From positions 943,333 through 1,007,332 of the forward strand of contig NZ_JAHKNI010000001.1 in the NCBI RefSeq assembly GCF_018860155.1: 64,000 nucleotides of DNA, in the 5' to 3' direction. The position numbers and the translations under genes are program-made. Source of the DNA: Nocardia albiluteola. Its GTDB lineage: Bacteria > Actinomycetota > Actinomycetes > Mycobacteriales > Mycobacteriaceae. Under the pieces are notes generated by a model. It was not told the origin of the DNA. It worked only from the letters and a program-made list of their open reading frames with translations, and did no database searches. Below are positions 1 to 8,890 of the stretch, one piece after another; position 1 is the stretch's first letter, and every line of letters starts with the position of its first letter.

Positions 1-535
1 TGTGGGGATCGTCGGCTCGCGGGTGTGATGCGGCCGTTCGCTGACGCGACCGGCCCGACCAGCGACTCACGCCGGGTCGGACTCAGGTTATGACCGTGAT
101 GGGCTGTTGTCGCGGCGCACCGGACCACGTGTCTCGACCGGAGCGCGGCGTCGGTGCCGGGCGAGCGCCGGTGGGCATGCGTTCCCGGCAGTGACCCGCG
201 CCACGAAACCCCCCGCTCGGACGCTGTGAAGGTCGTCACAGACGGGAATGCGGACGCCCCCGTTCGTCCGGTGGTATGGATCACGCAAACAGTACGAGCG
301 TTACGCAAAACCGCATGTCAGACCTACTCGCCGGTAGGCTACTGGCCTGCAATCCGCTCGCAAATTTTGCAGACTTAGCAAATGGGGAGGCAAAGCTAGC
401 CGAGATTTGCAGTAGCAACAGGTAGACGGCACTTTTCGGGTGTGCAATCGTGGTGAAGTACACCCGATGGGCCTAGCAAGCCTGCAAATTGCCGCTCTAG
501 CATGGGGGGCACCGAAACAGGAAGTGGAGTCAGAA
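1..535. other. non-coding region upstream of aceA
   Basis: No convincing gene is seen here; the short open frames lack a ribosome binding site and family resemblance. The right half (300-490) is unusually AT-rich for this genome and holds repeated TTTGC/GCAAA boxes (separate entry). In mycobacteria the RamB regulator gene lies just upstream of icl, so the neighbouring gene is probably off the left edge. Confidence 0.6.
305..489 (+). promoter_or_regulatory. cluster of RamB-like boxes in front of aceA
   Basis: Six TTTGC/GCAAA motifs occur within 185 bp: GCAAAA 305-310, the palindrome GCAAATTTTGC 360-370, GCAAAT 378-383, GCAAAG 390-395, ATTTGC 405-410 and GCAAAT 484-489. RamB, the acetate/glyoxylate regulator of Corynebacterium and Mycobacterium, recognises AAAG/TTTGCAAA-type sites in aceA/icl promoters. 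The density and place fit carbon-source control of isocitrate lyase. The sequence shows the boxes; binding is inferred. Confidence 0.55.
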
Positions 536-1825
536 ATGTCGACCACCGGCACCCCGAAGACCGCTGCGGAAATCCAGCAGGATTGGGACACCAACCCCCG
601 CTGGAAGGGCGTCACCCGTAACTACACCGCCGAGCAGGTGTCGAAGCTCCAGGGCACCGTCGTGGAGGAGGCCACCCTGGCCCGCCGCGGCTCGGAGATC
701 CTGTGGGATCTGGTCAACAACGAGGACTACATCAACTCGCTCGGCGCCCTGACCGGCAACCAGGCCGTGCAGCAGGTGCGCGCCGGCCTCAAGGCCATCT
801 ACCTGTCCGGTTGGCAGGTCGCCGGTGACGCGAACCTGTCGGGTCACACCTACCCGGACCAGTCGCTGTACCCCGCCAACTCGGTGCCGACCGTGGTTCG
901 CCGCATCAACAACGCGCTGCTGCGCGCCGACGAGATCGCCAAGGTCGAGGGCGACACCTCGGTCCAGAACTGGCTGGCCCCGATCGTCGCCGACGCCGAG
1001 GCCGGTTTCGGTGGCGCGCTGAACGCCTACGAGCTGCAGAAGGCCATGATCGCGGCCGGTGCCGCCGGTGTGCACTGGGAGGACCAGCTGGCCTCGGAGA
1101 AGAAGTGCGGCCACCTCGGTGGCAAGGTGCTGATCCCCACCCAGCAGCACATCCGCACCCTGACCTCCGCGCGTCTGGCCGCCGACGTCGCCGACGTTCC
1201 GTCGGTGATCATCGCCCGCACCGACGCCGAGGCCGCCACCCTCATCACCTCCGATGTGGACGAGCGTGACCGCGAGTTCCTGGATGGCACCCGCACCGCC
1301 GAGGGCTTCTTCGGTACCCGCAACGGCATCGACCCCTGCATCGCGCGTGCCAAGGCCTACGCCCCCTACGCCGACCTGATCTGGATGGAGACCGGCGTGC
1401 CGGACCTCGAGGTCGCGCGCAAGTTCGCCGAGTCGGTCCGCGGCGAGTTCCCGGACCAGCTGCTGGCCTACAACTGCTCGCCGTCCTTCAACTGGAAGGC
1501 GCACCTGGACGACGCGACCATCGCGAAGTTCCAGCGCGAGCTGGGCGCCATGGGCTTCAAGTTCCAGTTCATCACTCTGGCCGGCTTCCACTCGCTGAAC
1601 TACGGCATGTTCGACCTGGCCTACGGCTACGCTCGCGAGGGCATGACCGCCTTCGTCGACCTGCAGGAGCGCGAGTTCGCCGCGGCCGCCGAGCGTGGCT
1701 TCACCGCCGTCAAGCACCAGCGTGAGGTCGGCGCGGGCTACTTCGACACCATCGCCACCACCGTGGACCCGAATACCTCCACCGCCGCGCTCAAGGGCTC
1801 GACCGAAGAGGGTCAGTTCCACTGA
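536..1825 (+). CDS. aceA: isocitrate lyase
   Basis: First enzyme of the glyoxylate bypass: cleaves isocitrate to glyoxylate and succinate, allowing growth on acetate and fatty acids. 429 aa, the usual length for the actinobacterial ICL1 type. The catalytic signature KKCGH is present with the nucleophilic cysteine at residue 191, the same number as in M. tuberculosis ICL1, and WxxGVxRNY and NCSPSFNW blocks are visible. The ATG at 536 is chosen over the in-frame 440 start because the protein then begins [10 protein letters not shown] as in the family and a purine-rich AGGAAGTGGAG lies just upstream. It is followed by a strong hairpin and fadB2, as in mycobacteria. Confidence 0.98.
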   Translation: MSTTGTPKTAAEIQQDWDTNPRWKGVTRNYTAEQVSKLQGTVVEEATLARRGSEILWDLVNNEDYINSLGALTGNQAVQQVRAGLKAIYLSGWQVAGDANLSGHTYPDQSLYPANSVPTVVRRINNALLRADEIAKVEGDTSVQNWLAPIVADAEAGFGGALNAYELQKAMIAAGAAGVHWEDQLASEKKCGHLGGKVLIPTQQHIRTLTSARLAADVADVPSVIIARTDAEAATLITSDVDERDREFLDGTRTAEGFFGTRNGIDPCIARAKAYAPYADLIWMETGVPDLEVARKFAESVRGEFPDQLLAYNCSPSFNWKAHLDDATIAKFQRELGAMGFKFQFITLAGFHSLNYGMFDLAYGYAREGMTAFVDLQEREFAAAAERGFTAVKHQREVGAGYFDTIATTVDPNTSTAALKGSTEEGQFH

Positions 1826-1834
1826 GATAGGCCT

Positions 1835-1858
1835 GCGGTGTCTGTCGCCAGACACCGC
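1835..1858 (+). terminator. hairpin after aceA
   Basis: GCGGTGTCTG (1835-1844), loop TCGC, CAGACACCGC (1849-1858): a perfect 10-bp stem nine bases after the aceA stop. There is no U-tract, as is common in GC-rich actinomycetes, so it may terminate or protect the aceA 3' end. Confidence 0.6.
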
Positions 1859-1867
1859 GAGTCCGGT

Positions 1868-2019
1868 GCCCCGCCGTTCGTTCTCCCGTCGCATCACAGC
1901 TAGGGGAACGGACGGCGGGGCGGCCGACACCGTGACCGCTGCACCCGAAAGGGCTGCGGCACTAGGGGTTACGGCAGCGACCGGCCCTCCCTGCGGAACA
2001 GCCCCCGGCAGGGAGGGCC
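1868..2019 (+). other. structured RNA-like leader between aceA and fadB2
   Basis: Three further hairpins follow the aceA terminator. Arms 1868-1883/1906-1921 form a 16-bp stem with one mismatch. A CCC-GAAA-GGG tetraloop hairpin lies around 1937-1960. Arms GGCCCTCCCTGC 1983-1994 and GCAGGGAGGGCC 2008-2019 form a perfect 12-bp stem. Two CTAGGGG motifs lie at 1900-1906 and about 1962-1968. It could be stacked terminators or a cis-acting 5' leader of fadB2. I cannot match it to a known riboswitch. Confidence 0.35.
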
Positions 2020-2113
2020 ACTGTCGTACTTCCCGTATACCGTGATTGATCGAAGCGCCGGAACCCGGCGGCTTCACCCCAAACCATCGCCACACAACCA
2101 GCAGGAGCGGGAC

Positions 2114-2986
2114 GTGAGCAGCGAAAAGATTCAGCGCGTCGGCATCATCGGCGCCGGACAGATGGGCGCCGGAATCGCGGAGGTGTGCGCCCGCGCGCAC
2201 GTCGACGTGCTCGTGTTCGAACAGACCCGGGAGCTGGCCGCCGCCGGCCGCGCCCGCATCCTGCGGTCGCTCGACCGCGGCGTGAGCAGCGGCAAGATCA
2301 CCGAGCGCGAGCGCGAGCAGACCGCCTGGCGGCTGCGCTTCACCTCCGATCTCGGCGACTTCGCGGACCGGCAGCTGGTCGTGGAGGCCGTGCTGGAGAG
2401 CGAGGAGGTCAAGACCTCCATCTTCGCCGAGCTCGACAAGGTCGTCACCGATCCCGACGCGGTGCTGGCCTCGAACACCTCCTCCATTCCGATCATGAAG
2501 ATCGCCGTGGCCACCACCCAGCCCGAGCGCGTGGTCGGCATGCACTTCTTCAACCCGGTGCCGGTGCTGCCGCTGGTCGAGCTGGTGACCACGCTCAAGA
2601 CCGGCGAGGCGGTCGCGAAGCGCGCGGAGAACTTCGCCGCGGAGGTCCTGGGCAAGCAGGTCGTGCGCTCGGCCGACCGCTCCGGATTCGTCGTGAACGC
2701 ACTCCTGGTGCCGTACCTGCTCTCGGCCATCCGTATGGTCGAATCCGGTTTCGCCACAAAGGAAGACGTCGACAAGGCGATGGTGCTGGGCTGCGCCCAC
2801 CCGATGGGCCCGCTGGCGCTGACCGACCTCGTCGGCCTCGACACGGTCAAGTCCATCGCGGACTCCATGTACGCGGAGTTCAAGGAGCCGCTGTACTCCG
2901 CGCCGCCGCTGCTGATGCGCATGGTCGAGGCGGGCCTGCTCGGCAAGAAGACCGGCGCGGGCTTCTACCAGTACAACCGCTCCTGA
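2114..2986 (+). CDS. fadB2: 3-hydroxybutyryl-CoA dehydrogenase
   Basis: NAD(P)-dependent oxidation/reduction of 3-hydroxyacyl-CoA in fatty-acid degradation. 290 aa, close to the roughly 286 aa of mycobacterial FadB2. The N-terminus carries the Rossmann motif GIIGAGQMGAGIAEV. The conserved HFFNPVPVLPLVE block (catalytic His region), the S-N pair in LASNTSSIPI and the C-terminal KTGAGFYQY follow. GTG 2114 is chosen because GCAGGAGCGG lies directly upstream; an in-frame ATG at 2042 would add an unrelated leader. Adjacent to aceA as in Rv0467-Rv0468, so the pair serves fatty acid and acetate use. Confidence 0.95.
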   Translation: MSSEKIQRVGIIGAGQMGAGIAEVCARAHVDVLVFEQTRELAAAGRARILRSLDRGVSSGKITEREREQTAWRLRFTSDLGDFADRQLVVEAVLESEEVKTSIFAELDKVVTDPDAVLASNTSSIPIMKIAVATTQPERVVGMHFFNPVPVLPLVELVTTLKTGEAVAKRAENFAAEVLGKQVVRSADRSGFVVNALLVPYLLSAIRMVESGFATKEDVDKAMVLGCAHPMGPLALTDLVGLDTVKSIADSMYAEFKEPLYSAPPLLMRMVEAGLLGKKTGAGFYQYNRS

Positions 2987-3155
2987 TCGACGCCGTCGCA
3001 GCCCGGATGACCCGCGCCGCCCGGTTCGGCGGCGTCGGCACCGGATCCACCTCTATCGATGATCATGTCGCCGCGCTGTGCGGCGGCATCCAGCTCTACC
3101 GGCCGTAAGCTGCAAACAGGTCGCGGGGACCGCAGCTGCGAGAGGAGTCCAGCTC

Positions 3156-5462
3156 ATGGTCAATGTCACCGACGGCTTCGGATCCAGCATTCTCGGCTAT
3201 CCGAGGATCGGGCCGCACCGGGAACTCAAGCGGGCCCTCGAGTCCTACTGGCACGGCACCCTCGCGCGTGAGGAGCTGCTGGCGGTCGGCCGGGACATCC
3301 AGGAGACCCAGTTCGACGAGCTGGCCGCGGCCGGGCTCACCCAGGTTCCGGGCAACACCTTCTCCTTCTACGACCACGTGCTGGACAACGCGCTGCTGTT
3401 CGGCGCGGTGCCCAAGCGGTTCGAGCCCTTCCGGGAGGGCCTGCACCCCTTGGACTTCTACTTCCTGATGGCGCGCGGCCGCCCGGATCTGCCGCCGCTC
3501 GAGCTGGTGCGCCTCTTCGGCACCAACTACCACTACCGGCAGCCCGAGCTCGATGCCGGCACCGAATTCTCCCTGCATCCCGAGGCGCTGCTGGACGAGT
3601 GGGATCGGGCCAAGGAGCGCGGCATCGAGCTGCGCCCGGTCGTGCTGGGCCCGCTGTCGCTGCTGCTGCTGTCCAAGGCCGGTCAGGTGCCGGGCGAGCC
3701 CGAGTTCGACCAGCTGAGCCTGCTGGACAAGCTGCTGCCGGTCTACGAGGAACTGTTCGAGATCCTCGCCAAGCGCGGATCGACCTGTGTGCAGCTGGAC
3801 GAGCCGTGTTTCACCGGCGATCGCACCCCCGCCGAGCTGGCTGCCCTCCTGAGCACCTATCAGCGGCTGTCCACCGCGCCGCTGCGCCCGCGCATCCTGG
3901 TCACCGGCCAGTACGGCGATTTCGGCGAGGCGACGGCGATCCTGGCGCAGACCCAGGTGGAGGCGATCGGCCTGGATCTGGCCAGCCATCGGGTGCGGCC
4001 CGAGGAGCTGGCGAAGATTCCCGGGATCAAGCGCAAGCGGTTGTACGCGGGTGTGATCGGCGGCACCAATGTGTGGCGCGCGGATCGCCGCGTCACCCTG
4101 GACTACCTGAACGAGCTGTCCAAGGTCTGCCCGGACATGGTCGTCTCGACCGGTACCACCCTGCTGCACGTGCCCTACGACCTGCTGGTCGAATACGACC
4201 TCGAGGGCCCGGTGGCCGATCGGCTGGCGTTCGCGAAACAGAAAGTGCTCGAGGTCGTTTCGCTGGCAAAGGCCCTCACCGATGGCCCGTCGGAGAAGTG
4301 GCAGGGCCGCCCGCGCGAGGTGCACTTCAAGCAGAAACACGCTGTGCGACAGCGGGTTTACGCGCTCACCCCGAAGATGCGCGAGCGCGAGCCGTACGAG
4401 GTGCGCCGGGAGGCCCAGCGCGAGAAGCTGAATCTGCCGCCGGTGCCCGCGACCACGCTGGGCTCGTTCCCGCAGACCGACGGAATCCGCCAGGCCCGTT
4501 ACGATCTCGGTCAGGGCAAGCTGTCCTACGACGATTACCGCAAGCGGATCGAGGCCGAGATCGAATCGACGATCCGGCTGCAGGAGGACATCGGCCTGGA
4601 CGTGCTGGTGCACGGCGAGCACGAGCGCAACGACATGATCCAGTACTTCGCCGAGCTGCTCGACGGCTTCGCCACCACGCATTTCGGCTGGGTGCAGGTG
4701 TACGGCTCGCGCTGCGTGCGGCCGCCGGTGCTGTACGGCGACGTCTCGCGCGCCGCGCCGATGACGGTGGACTGGACCACCTACGCGCAGTCGCTGACCG
4801 ACAGGCCGGTCAAGGGCATCGTCACCGGCCCGGTCACGATGGTGGCGCGCTCGTTCGTGCGACAGGACCAGCCGCTCTACGAGACCGCCGACCAAGTGGC
4901 GCTTGCGATTCGGGACGAGCTGGCCGATCTGGAGAAGGCCGGGGTGTCGATCATCCAGGTCGACGAGCCGTCCATCCGGGAGCTGCTGCCGCTGCGGGAG
5001 GGCACCCAGAGCCGCGAATACCTGCGCTGGGCGGTGAATGCGTTCCGGCTGGCCACCTCCGGGGTGCGGCCGGAGACTCAGATCCACACGCACATCGCCT
5101 ATTCCGGCCGCGCGGAGATCGTGCGCGCGATCGAGGAGCTCGACGCGGACGTCACCGCCATCGTCGCGACCCGCTCGATCGAGTGGGTGCTCAAGGCCCT
5201 GGCCGAGGATGCGGAGGTGGGCCACGGCCTGTCCCACGGCGTCGGCCCTGGCGTGTACGAGAGTCGCTCGGCCCGCATCCCCGACATCGACGAGCTGGAC
5301 GAACTGCTGACCGCCGCCGCGCAGGCGCTCACCCCGGAGCGGCTGTGGGCCAACCCGGACGGCGGGCTCAAGACGAGGCACTACTGGCAGCTCGAGCCCG
5401 CGCTGCGGAACATGGTCGCGGCGGCGAGGCGAGTGCGGCGGCGCGCGCAGCAGAGCGACTAG
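3156..5462 (+). CDS. metE: MetE-like cobalamin-independent methionine synthase homologue lacking zinc ligands
   Basis: 768 aa. Both MetE barrels are recognisable along the whole length: an N-terminal LGYPRIGPHRELKRALESYW block, then TTLGSFPQTDGIR, VHGEHERNDM, GWVQVYGSRC, IIQVDEPSIRE and the C-terminal GPGVY. MetE normally transfers a methyl group from methyl-tetrahydrofolate to homocysteine bound on zinc. Against the E. coli ligands His641, Cys643, Glu665 and Cys726, this protein keeps His646 (THIAYS) but has Ala648, Val670 and Gly736 (NPDGGLKT). Three of four ligands are gone, so ordinary methionine synthesis is doubtful. Start 3156 follows GAGAGGAG. No B12 riboswitch is seen upstream. A true MetE or MetH is presumably encoded elsewhere. 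Confidence 0.85.
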   Translation: MVNVTDGFGSSILGYPRIGPHRELKRALESYWHGTLAREELLAVGRDIQETQFDELAAAGLTQVPGNTFSFYDHVLDNALLFGAVPKRFEPFREGLHPLDFYFLMARGRPDLPPLELVRLFGTNYHYRQPELDAGTEFSLHPEALLDEWDRAKERGIELRPVVLGPLSLLLLSKAGQVPGEPEFDQLSLLDKLLPVYEELFEILAKRGSTCVQLDEPCFTGDRTPAELAALLSTYQRLSTAPLRPRILVTGQYGDFGEATAILAQTQVEAIGLDLASHRVRPEELAKIPGIKRKRLYAGVIGGTNVWRADRRVTLDYLNELSKVCPDMVVSTGTTLLHVPYDLLVEYDLEGPVADRLAFAKQKVLEVVSLAKALTDGPSEKWQGRPREVHFKQKHAVRQRVYALTPKMREREPYEVRREAQREKLNLPPVPATTLGSFPQTDGIRQARYDLGQGKLSYDDYRKRIEAEIESTIRLQEDIGLDVLVHGEHERNDMIQYFAELLDGFATTHFGWVQVYGSRCVRPPVLYGDVSRAAPMTVDWTTYAQSLTDRPVKGIVTGPVTMVARSFVRQDQPLYETADQVALAIRDELADLEKAGVSIIQVDEPSIRELLPLREGTQSREYLRWAVNAFRLATSGVRPETQIHTHIAYSGRAEIVRAIEELDADVTAIVATRSIEWVLKALAEDAEVGHGLSHGVGPGVYESRSARIPDIDELDELLTAAAQALTPERLWANPDGGLKTRHYWQLEPALRNMVAAARRVRRRAQQSD

Positions 5463-5629
5463 CGGCAGGCGTCGTTCCGGCGTGCGGTACGCCGGAAGCC
5501 GCGGCTGCCGAGCGTGGATCTCGACCGAGAGCGTGCCGGGATAACGAAATATGGGGCTGCTGTAGCCGGGGCGCCGGGATGACGGAGTGGGAGATGCCGA
5601 GGGTGACGGCTGGGCGCGTGTAACGCTGG

Positions 5630-6874
5630 GTGGCCTGGCGGGCACTGTGCTGTGTGAAGCGCACACTTCGGGTCCCCTTGCCGACCCGTGCACAGGCGAC
5701 GGCGGTCAAGGAGCGGGTCGCCGAGGTCGAGCAGCGGGTCGCGGAGGTCGAGCGGGCCGTCGCCGAACGCACCAGCCCGGCGCGAGGACCCGAGGTCGCG
5801 AGCCGGGTCGGCATCGCGCTCGGCATCGCCATCACGATCTGCTTCGTGACCGGTCTGATCAGCCACTGGATCCAGCATCCGCCGGGCTGGTTCTACTGGC
5901 CCGCGAATCCGCCCTGGCTGTATCGGCTCACCCAGGGGCTGCACGTCGTGTCGGGCGTGATGGCGATTCCGCTGCTGCTGGTCAAGCTGTGGTCGGTGTT
6001 TCCGAAGTTGGTCGAGCGGCCCGTGATCGGCTCGCCGCTGCGGCTGCTGGAGCGCGGCTCGATCGCGGTGCTGGTCGGATCGATCATCTTCCAGCTGGTC
6101 ACCGGGTTGTTCAATACCGCGCAGTTCTACCCGTGGAAGTTCTTCTTCACCACCACCCACTATGCGATGGCCTATGTCGCGCTCGGGGCGCTGGCGGTAC
6201 ATCTCGCGGTCAAGCTGCCGATCGTGCGGGAGGCGCTGAGTCGTCCGATTGATGATGCGAAATCCAAGGAGAAGCAGGGGATTTCGAGGCGCGCGATGCT
6301 GTCCGTTGCGGGTGTCTCGGCCGCGGCGGCGGGGTTTGTCTTCGCTGGGCAGAGCGTGCCGTGGCTGAAGAACCTGTCGGTGCTGGCCCCGCGCAGCGGC
6401 AACGGGCCGCAGGGACTGCCGGTGAATCGGACCGCCGCGGCGGCCGGGGTGCACGATCGGGCCATGGATCCGGGCTACCGGCTGACGGTCTCGGCGGGCG
6501 GTCGCACCCGCGCCTTCAGTCGGGCCGAGCTGCTGGCCCTGCCGCAGACCACGGCGATCCTGCCGATCGCGTGCGTCGAGGGCTGGAGCGTGTCGGCGAC
6601 CTGGACCGGGGTGCGGCTGCGCGATCTGGTCGCCGCCGTGCATCCGGGAGCCGGCGGGGACGTCCGTTTCACCTCGCTCGAGGGCGGTGGGCTGTACCGG
6701 GTCACGGTGTTGCCGCAGCGGCACGCCGTCGACGCGCAGACCCTGGTCGCGCTCGCGCTCAACGGCAGCACGCTGGACCTGGATCACGGCTATCCCTGCC
6801 GGTTGATCACGCCGACCCGGCCCGGGGTGCTGCAAACCAAGTGGCTGTCCGAAATCGAGGTGCTGTCAGCATGA
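5630..6874 (+). CDS. membrane-anchored molybdopterin-dependent oxidoreductase
   Basis: About 414 aa. Order of parts: a short helical, charged N-terminus with the repeat RVAEVEQRVAEVE; four membrane helices resembling a cytochrome b561/DUF4405 domain (about residues 60-205) with several His that could bind haem; an internal twin-arginine segment SRRAMLSVAG followed by a fifth helix; then a sulfite-oxidase/YedY-type domain whose IACVEGWS supplies the expected molybdenum-binding cysteine. Probably a quinone-linked extracytoplasmic reductase or oxidase; the substrate is unknown. The start is uncertain: GTG 5630 has no good ribosome binding site. The stop overlaps the next gene as ATGA. Confidence 0.8.
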   Translation: MAWRALCCVKRTLRVPLPTRAQATAVKERVAEVEQRVAEVERAVAERTSPARGPEVASRVGIALGIAITICFVTGLISHWIQHPPGWFYWPANPPWLYRLTQGLHVVSGVMAIPLLLVKLWSVFPKLVERPVIGSPLRLLERGSIAVLVGSIIFQLVTGLFNTAQFYPWKFFFTTTHYAMAYVALGALAVHLAVKLPIVREALSRPIDDAKSKEKQGISRRAMLSVAGVSAAAAGFVFAGQSVPWLKNLSVLAPRSGNGPQGLPVNRTAAAAGVHDRAMDPGYRLTVSAGGRTRAFSRAELLALPQTTAILPIACVEGWSVSATWTGVRLRDLVAAVHPGAGGDVRFTSLEGGGLYRVTVLPQRHAVDAQTLVALALNGSTLDLDHGYPCRLITPTRPGVLQTKWLSEIEVLSA

Positions 6875-7299
6875 TTGCGACAATTCGAGTACTGCTCGGC
6901 CTGGCCGGGGTGTGGCTGGCCTACTACGGTATTTCGCTGTTCCTGCCGTTCCCGCCCGCGGACCTGTGGTCGGTGGTGATCTGGTTCGCCGGGGGAATCG
7001 TGTTGCACGACTTCGTGTTCGCGCCGTTGTGTGTGGCCGTCGGGCTGGGCGCGCGGCGCCTGCTGCCCCGGTCCTGGTGGGCGCCGCTGGCCTACGGCTC
7101 AGCCCTGACGGTCGTGCTGGGCGCGCTGGCGGTGCCGGTACTGGTGCCGCACAACACCTTCGGCAATTCCACGGTTGTGGACCGCAATTATCCTCTCGGA
7201 CTGGGGATTGCGCTGGCGATCGTATGGATTGCGGTGGCGTTGTCGATAATTCGGATCACGCGACGTCGCAGGATGGTCGCGCCGGCGCCGCATGGATAG
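6871..7299 (+). CDS. four-helix membrane protein coupled to the Mo-oxidoreductase
   Basis: 142 aa with four hydrophobic stretches (about residues 5-25, 38-58, 70-95 and 112-132) and a basic C-terminus TRRRR. ATG 6871 overlaps the stop of the molybdopterin protein (ATGA), so the two are probably translated together and this may be an accessory membrane subunit. I recognise no named family. Its last 44 bp overlap the end of the convergent sigma-factor gene. Confidence 0.75.
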   Translation: MIATIRVLLGLAGVWLAYYGISLFLPFPPADLWSVVIWFAGGIVLHDFVFAPLCVAVGLGARRLLPRSWWAPLAYGSALTVVLGALAVPVLVPHNTFGNSTVVDRNYPLGLGIALAIVWIAVALSIIRITRRRRMVAPAPHG

Positions 7300-7936
7300 T
7301 GTCGTCCTCGAAGTAGTCGGACAGGCGCCCGCGCACCACGGCGCGGGCGCGGTGCAGCAGCACCCGCTGATTGCCCGGCGTGATGTCGAGCAGCGCGCAG
7401 ACCTCGTCGGAGGTGTAGCCCTGCATATCGCGCAGCGCCAGCACCGTGCGGGTGCGTTCGGGCAACGTCGTCATCGCCTGCTCGACCACCCGCAGGATCT
7501 CCGCGTGCTCGGCGGCATCCTCCGGCTCGGACCAGCGGTGCGGCGCCACACCGGGGTGCTCGGGCGCGCGGCCGCCGACCAGGCGCAGCAGGTTCGGATC
7601 GAGAGCGTCACCCTGGTCCCGGGTGAGCAGGCTGCCGAGCGGGATGGTGCGGCTCTCGGCGATCCCGCGCTTCTTCGCCGTGTTCACCAGGATGCGAAAG
7701 ACCCAAGTGCGCAACGACGAACGGCCCTCGAACGCGGAGATCCCGCGAAACACCGCCAGCCAGCACTCCTGGACGACCTCCTCGGCCGATGCCCCGGTGG
7801 ACACGAACGAGCGGGCCAACCGCAGCATCGAGGGCGACCAGCTGTCCAGGACCATCGCGAACGCCGCCTCGTCGCCGAGTCGCAGGCGCTCGACGAGCGG
7901 ATCCTGCGGCGGGCTCGGAACATCGGTGCGGTCCAT
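7256..7936 (-). CDS. ECF-family RNA polymerase sigma factor
   Basis: 226 aa. Sigma-2 region: ERLRLGDEAAFAMVLDSW ... EEVVQECWLAVFRG, then SSLRTWVFRILVNTAKKR. Sigma-4 region: LPERTRTVLALRDMQGYTSDEV with helix-turn-helix LDITPGNQRVLLHRAR. Directs RNA polymerase to stress or envelope promoters. ATG 7936 is chosen because AAGGAGG sits five bases before it; the longer frame to 8038 lacks one. No anti-sigma gene is adjacent. The gene is convergent to, and overlaps by 44 bp, the membrane-protein gene, which allows antisense interference. Confidence 0.92.
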   Translation of the reverse strand: MDRTDVPSPPQDPLVERLRLGDEAAFAMVLDSWSPSMLRLARSFVSTGASAEEVVQECWLAVFRGISAFEGRSSLRTWVFRILVNTAKKRGIAESRTIPLGSLLTRDQGDALDPNLLRLVGGRAPEHPGVAPHRWSEPEDAAEHAEILRVVEQAMTTLPERTRTVLALRDMQGYTSDEVCALLDITPGNQRVLLHRARAVVRGRLSDYFEDDTIHAAPARPSCDVA

Positions 7937-8160
7937 GGATCCTCCTTGGCCGGGTGGGACTTTCCGGCGGGGCGGGGTGATGAGTTCGACGCTAATAGCG
8001 TTCGCGCCGCTTGACCCCGGCCCGGACGCAGTGGTCATACTTTGTTCTCATATGCGGTTCTCTGTCGCGGCGGCGTGTAACGGCCGTGCCCGGAGACGGA
8101 ACTGAACCTCTCGATTCCCCTACGGCGCACCACGTCGCCCGACCGATGAACAGGATCGCG

Positions 8161-8787
8161 ATGGACCCGAAGGACTACTCCAGCACCCTGCGCAGCCTGC
8201 ACGGCGTTGCCGAACTCCTGCTGGCCGGACCGCAATTCCGGCGCAGCGGCACGATCCGGCTTGCGGCGGCCGCGGGTGGGTTCGCGACCGTGCAGCCGCC
8301 CCAGCTGGCGGTCGACGGGGAGTGGCTGCTCGCGGACGGGCGGCGGGTCGGCGAGTTGTCCGGGGCCACGTGTGCGGCGCTGGGGGTGGCCGCGGGCGTG
8401 GATGCGGGGGCGCCCGAGGGCCTGTACCAGGGCGGTTCGGGGGTCACGGCGCAGGAGACGCTGCGGGTCGATCCGGAGTCCGCGCGGCTGATCGCCCGCG
8501 CGTTCGAGCTGGGGGATCGGGCGCTGCGCCAGTTCGAGCCCGGCCAGACCCCGGTGCTCTGGCCCGAGCATCTCGACATGGGGATATCCGTCGACGAGGT
8601 CAACTACGGCGTGTCGCCGGGCGACGCCGCCATCGCCGAGCCGTACGCCTATGTCGGGCCGTGGACGCCGCGCGAGGGGGAGTTCTGGAATAAGTCGTTC
8701 GGGGCGGCCCGCACCCTCGCCGAGCTGAAGGATGCCGAGGGGATGCGGAAATTCTTCACCGAGGGCCGTCGGCTCGCCGGAGAGTGA
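8161..8787 (+). CDS. conserved hypothetical protein
   Basis: 208 aa, soluble, no signal peptide or membrane segment. Family not recognised. Acidic, with the central LWPEHLDMGISVDEVNYGVS and a C-terminal YVGPWTPREGEFWNKSFG, both well-ordered blocks typical of a folded enzyme-like protein. Start chosen at ATG 8161 (MDPKDYSSTL), with CAGGA a few bases before; ATG 8146 is an alternative. Divergent from the ECF sigma gene. Confidence 0.7.
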   Translation: MDPKDYSSTLRSLHGVAELLLAGPQFRRSGTIRLAAAAGGFATVQPPQLAVDGEWLLADGRRVGELSGATCAALGVAAGVDAGAPEGLYQGGSGVTAQETLRVDPESARLIARAFELGDRALRQFEPGQTPVLWPEHLDMGISVDEVNYGVSPGDAAIAEPYAYVGPWTPREGEFWNKSFGAARTLAELKDAEGMRKFFTEGRRLAGE

Positions 8788-8890
8788 GTCGGCCGGTCGG
8801 ATTACGATTCCATGGCAAAGGTAGCCAAATGATTGCCCGATCGGGTTAGCTGGTCGAGAACCGCAATTCCGGCGCCAGTAGGAGGTCGTC

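Noticed and set aside
1861..2113. c-di-AMP (ydaO) or SAM-IV riboswitch
   Set aside because: Lacks the conserved blocks I know for these classes; kept only as an unexplained structured leader.
530..2800. A 756-aa open frame antisense to aceA and fadB2
   Set aside because: High-GC shadow; repetitive Gly/His/Arg composition, no ribosome binding site, and the opposite strand encodes two clear enzymes.
2990..3155. Possible B12 riboswitch before the MetE-like gene
   Set aside because: No B12-box or matching folding pattern is seen in the short leader.
3096..5693. 865-aa open frame antisense to metE
   Set aside because: Same high-GC artefact; composition is unlike a folded protein.
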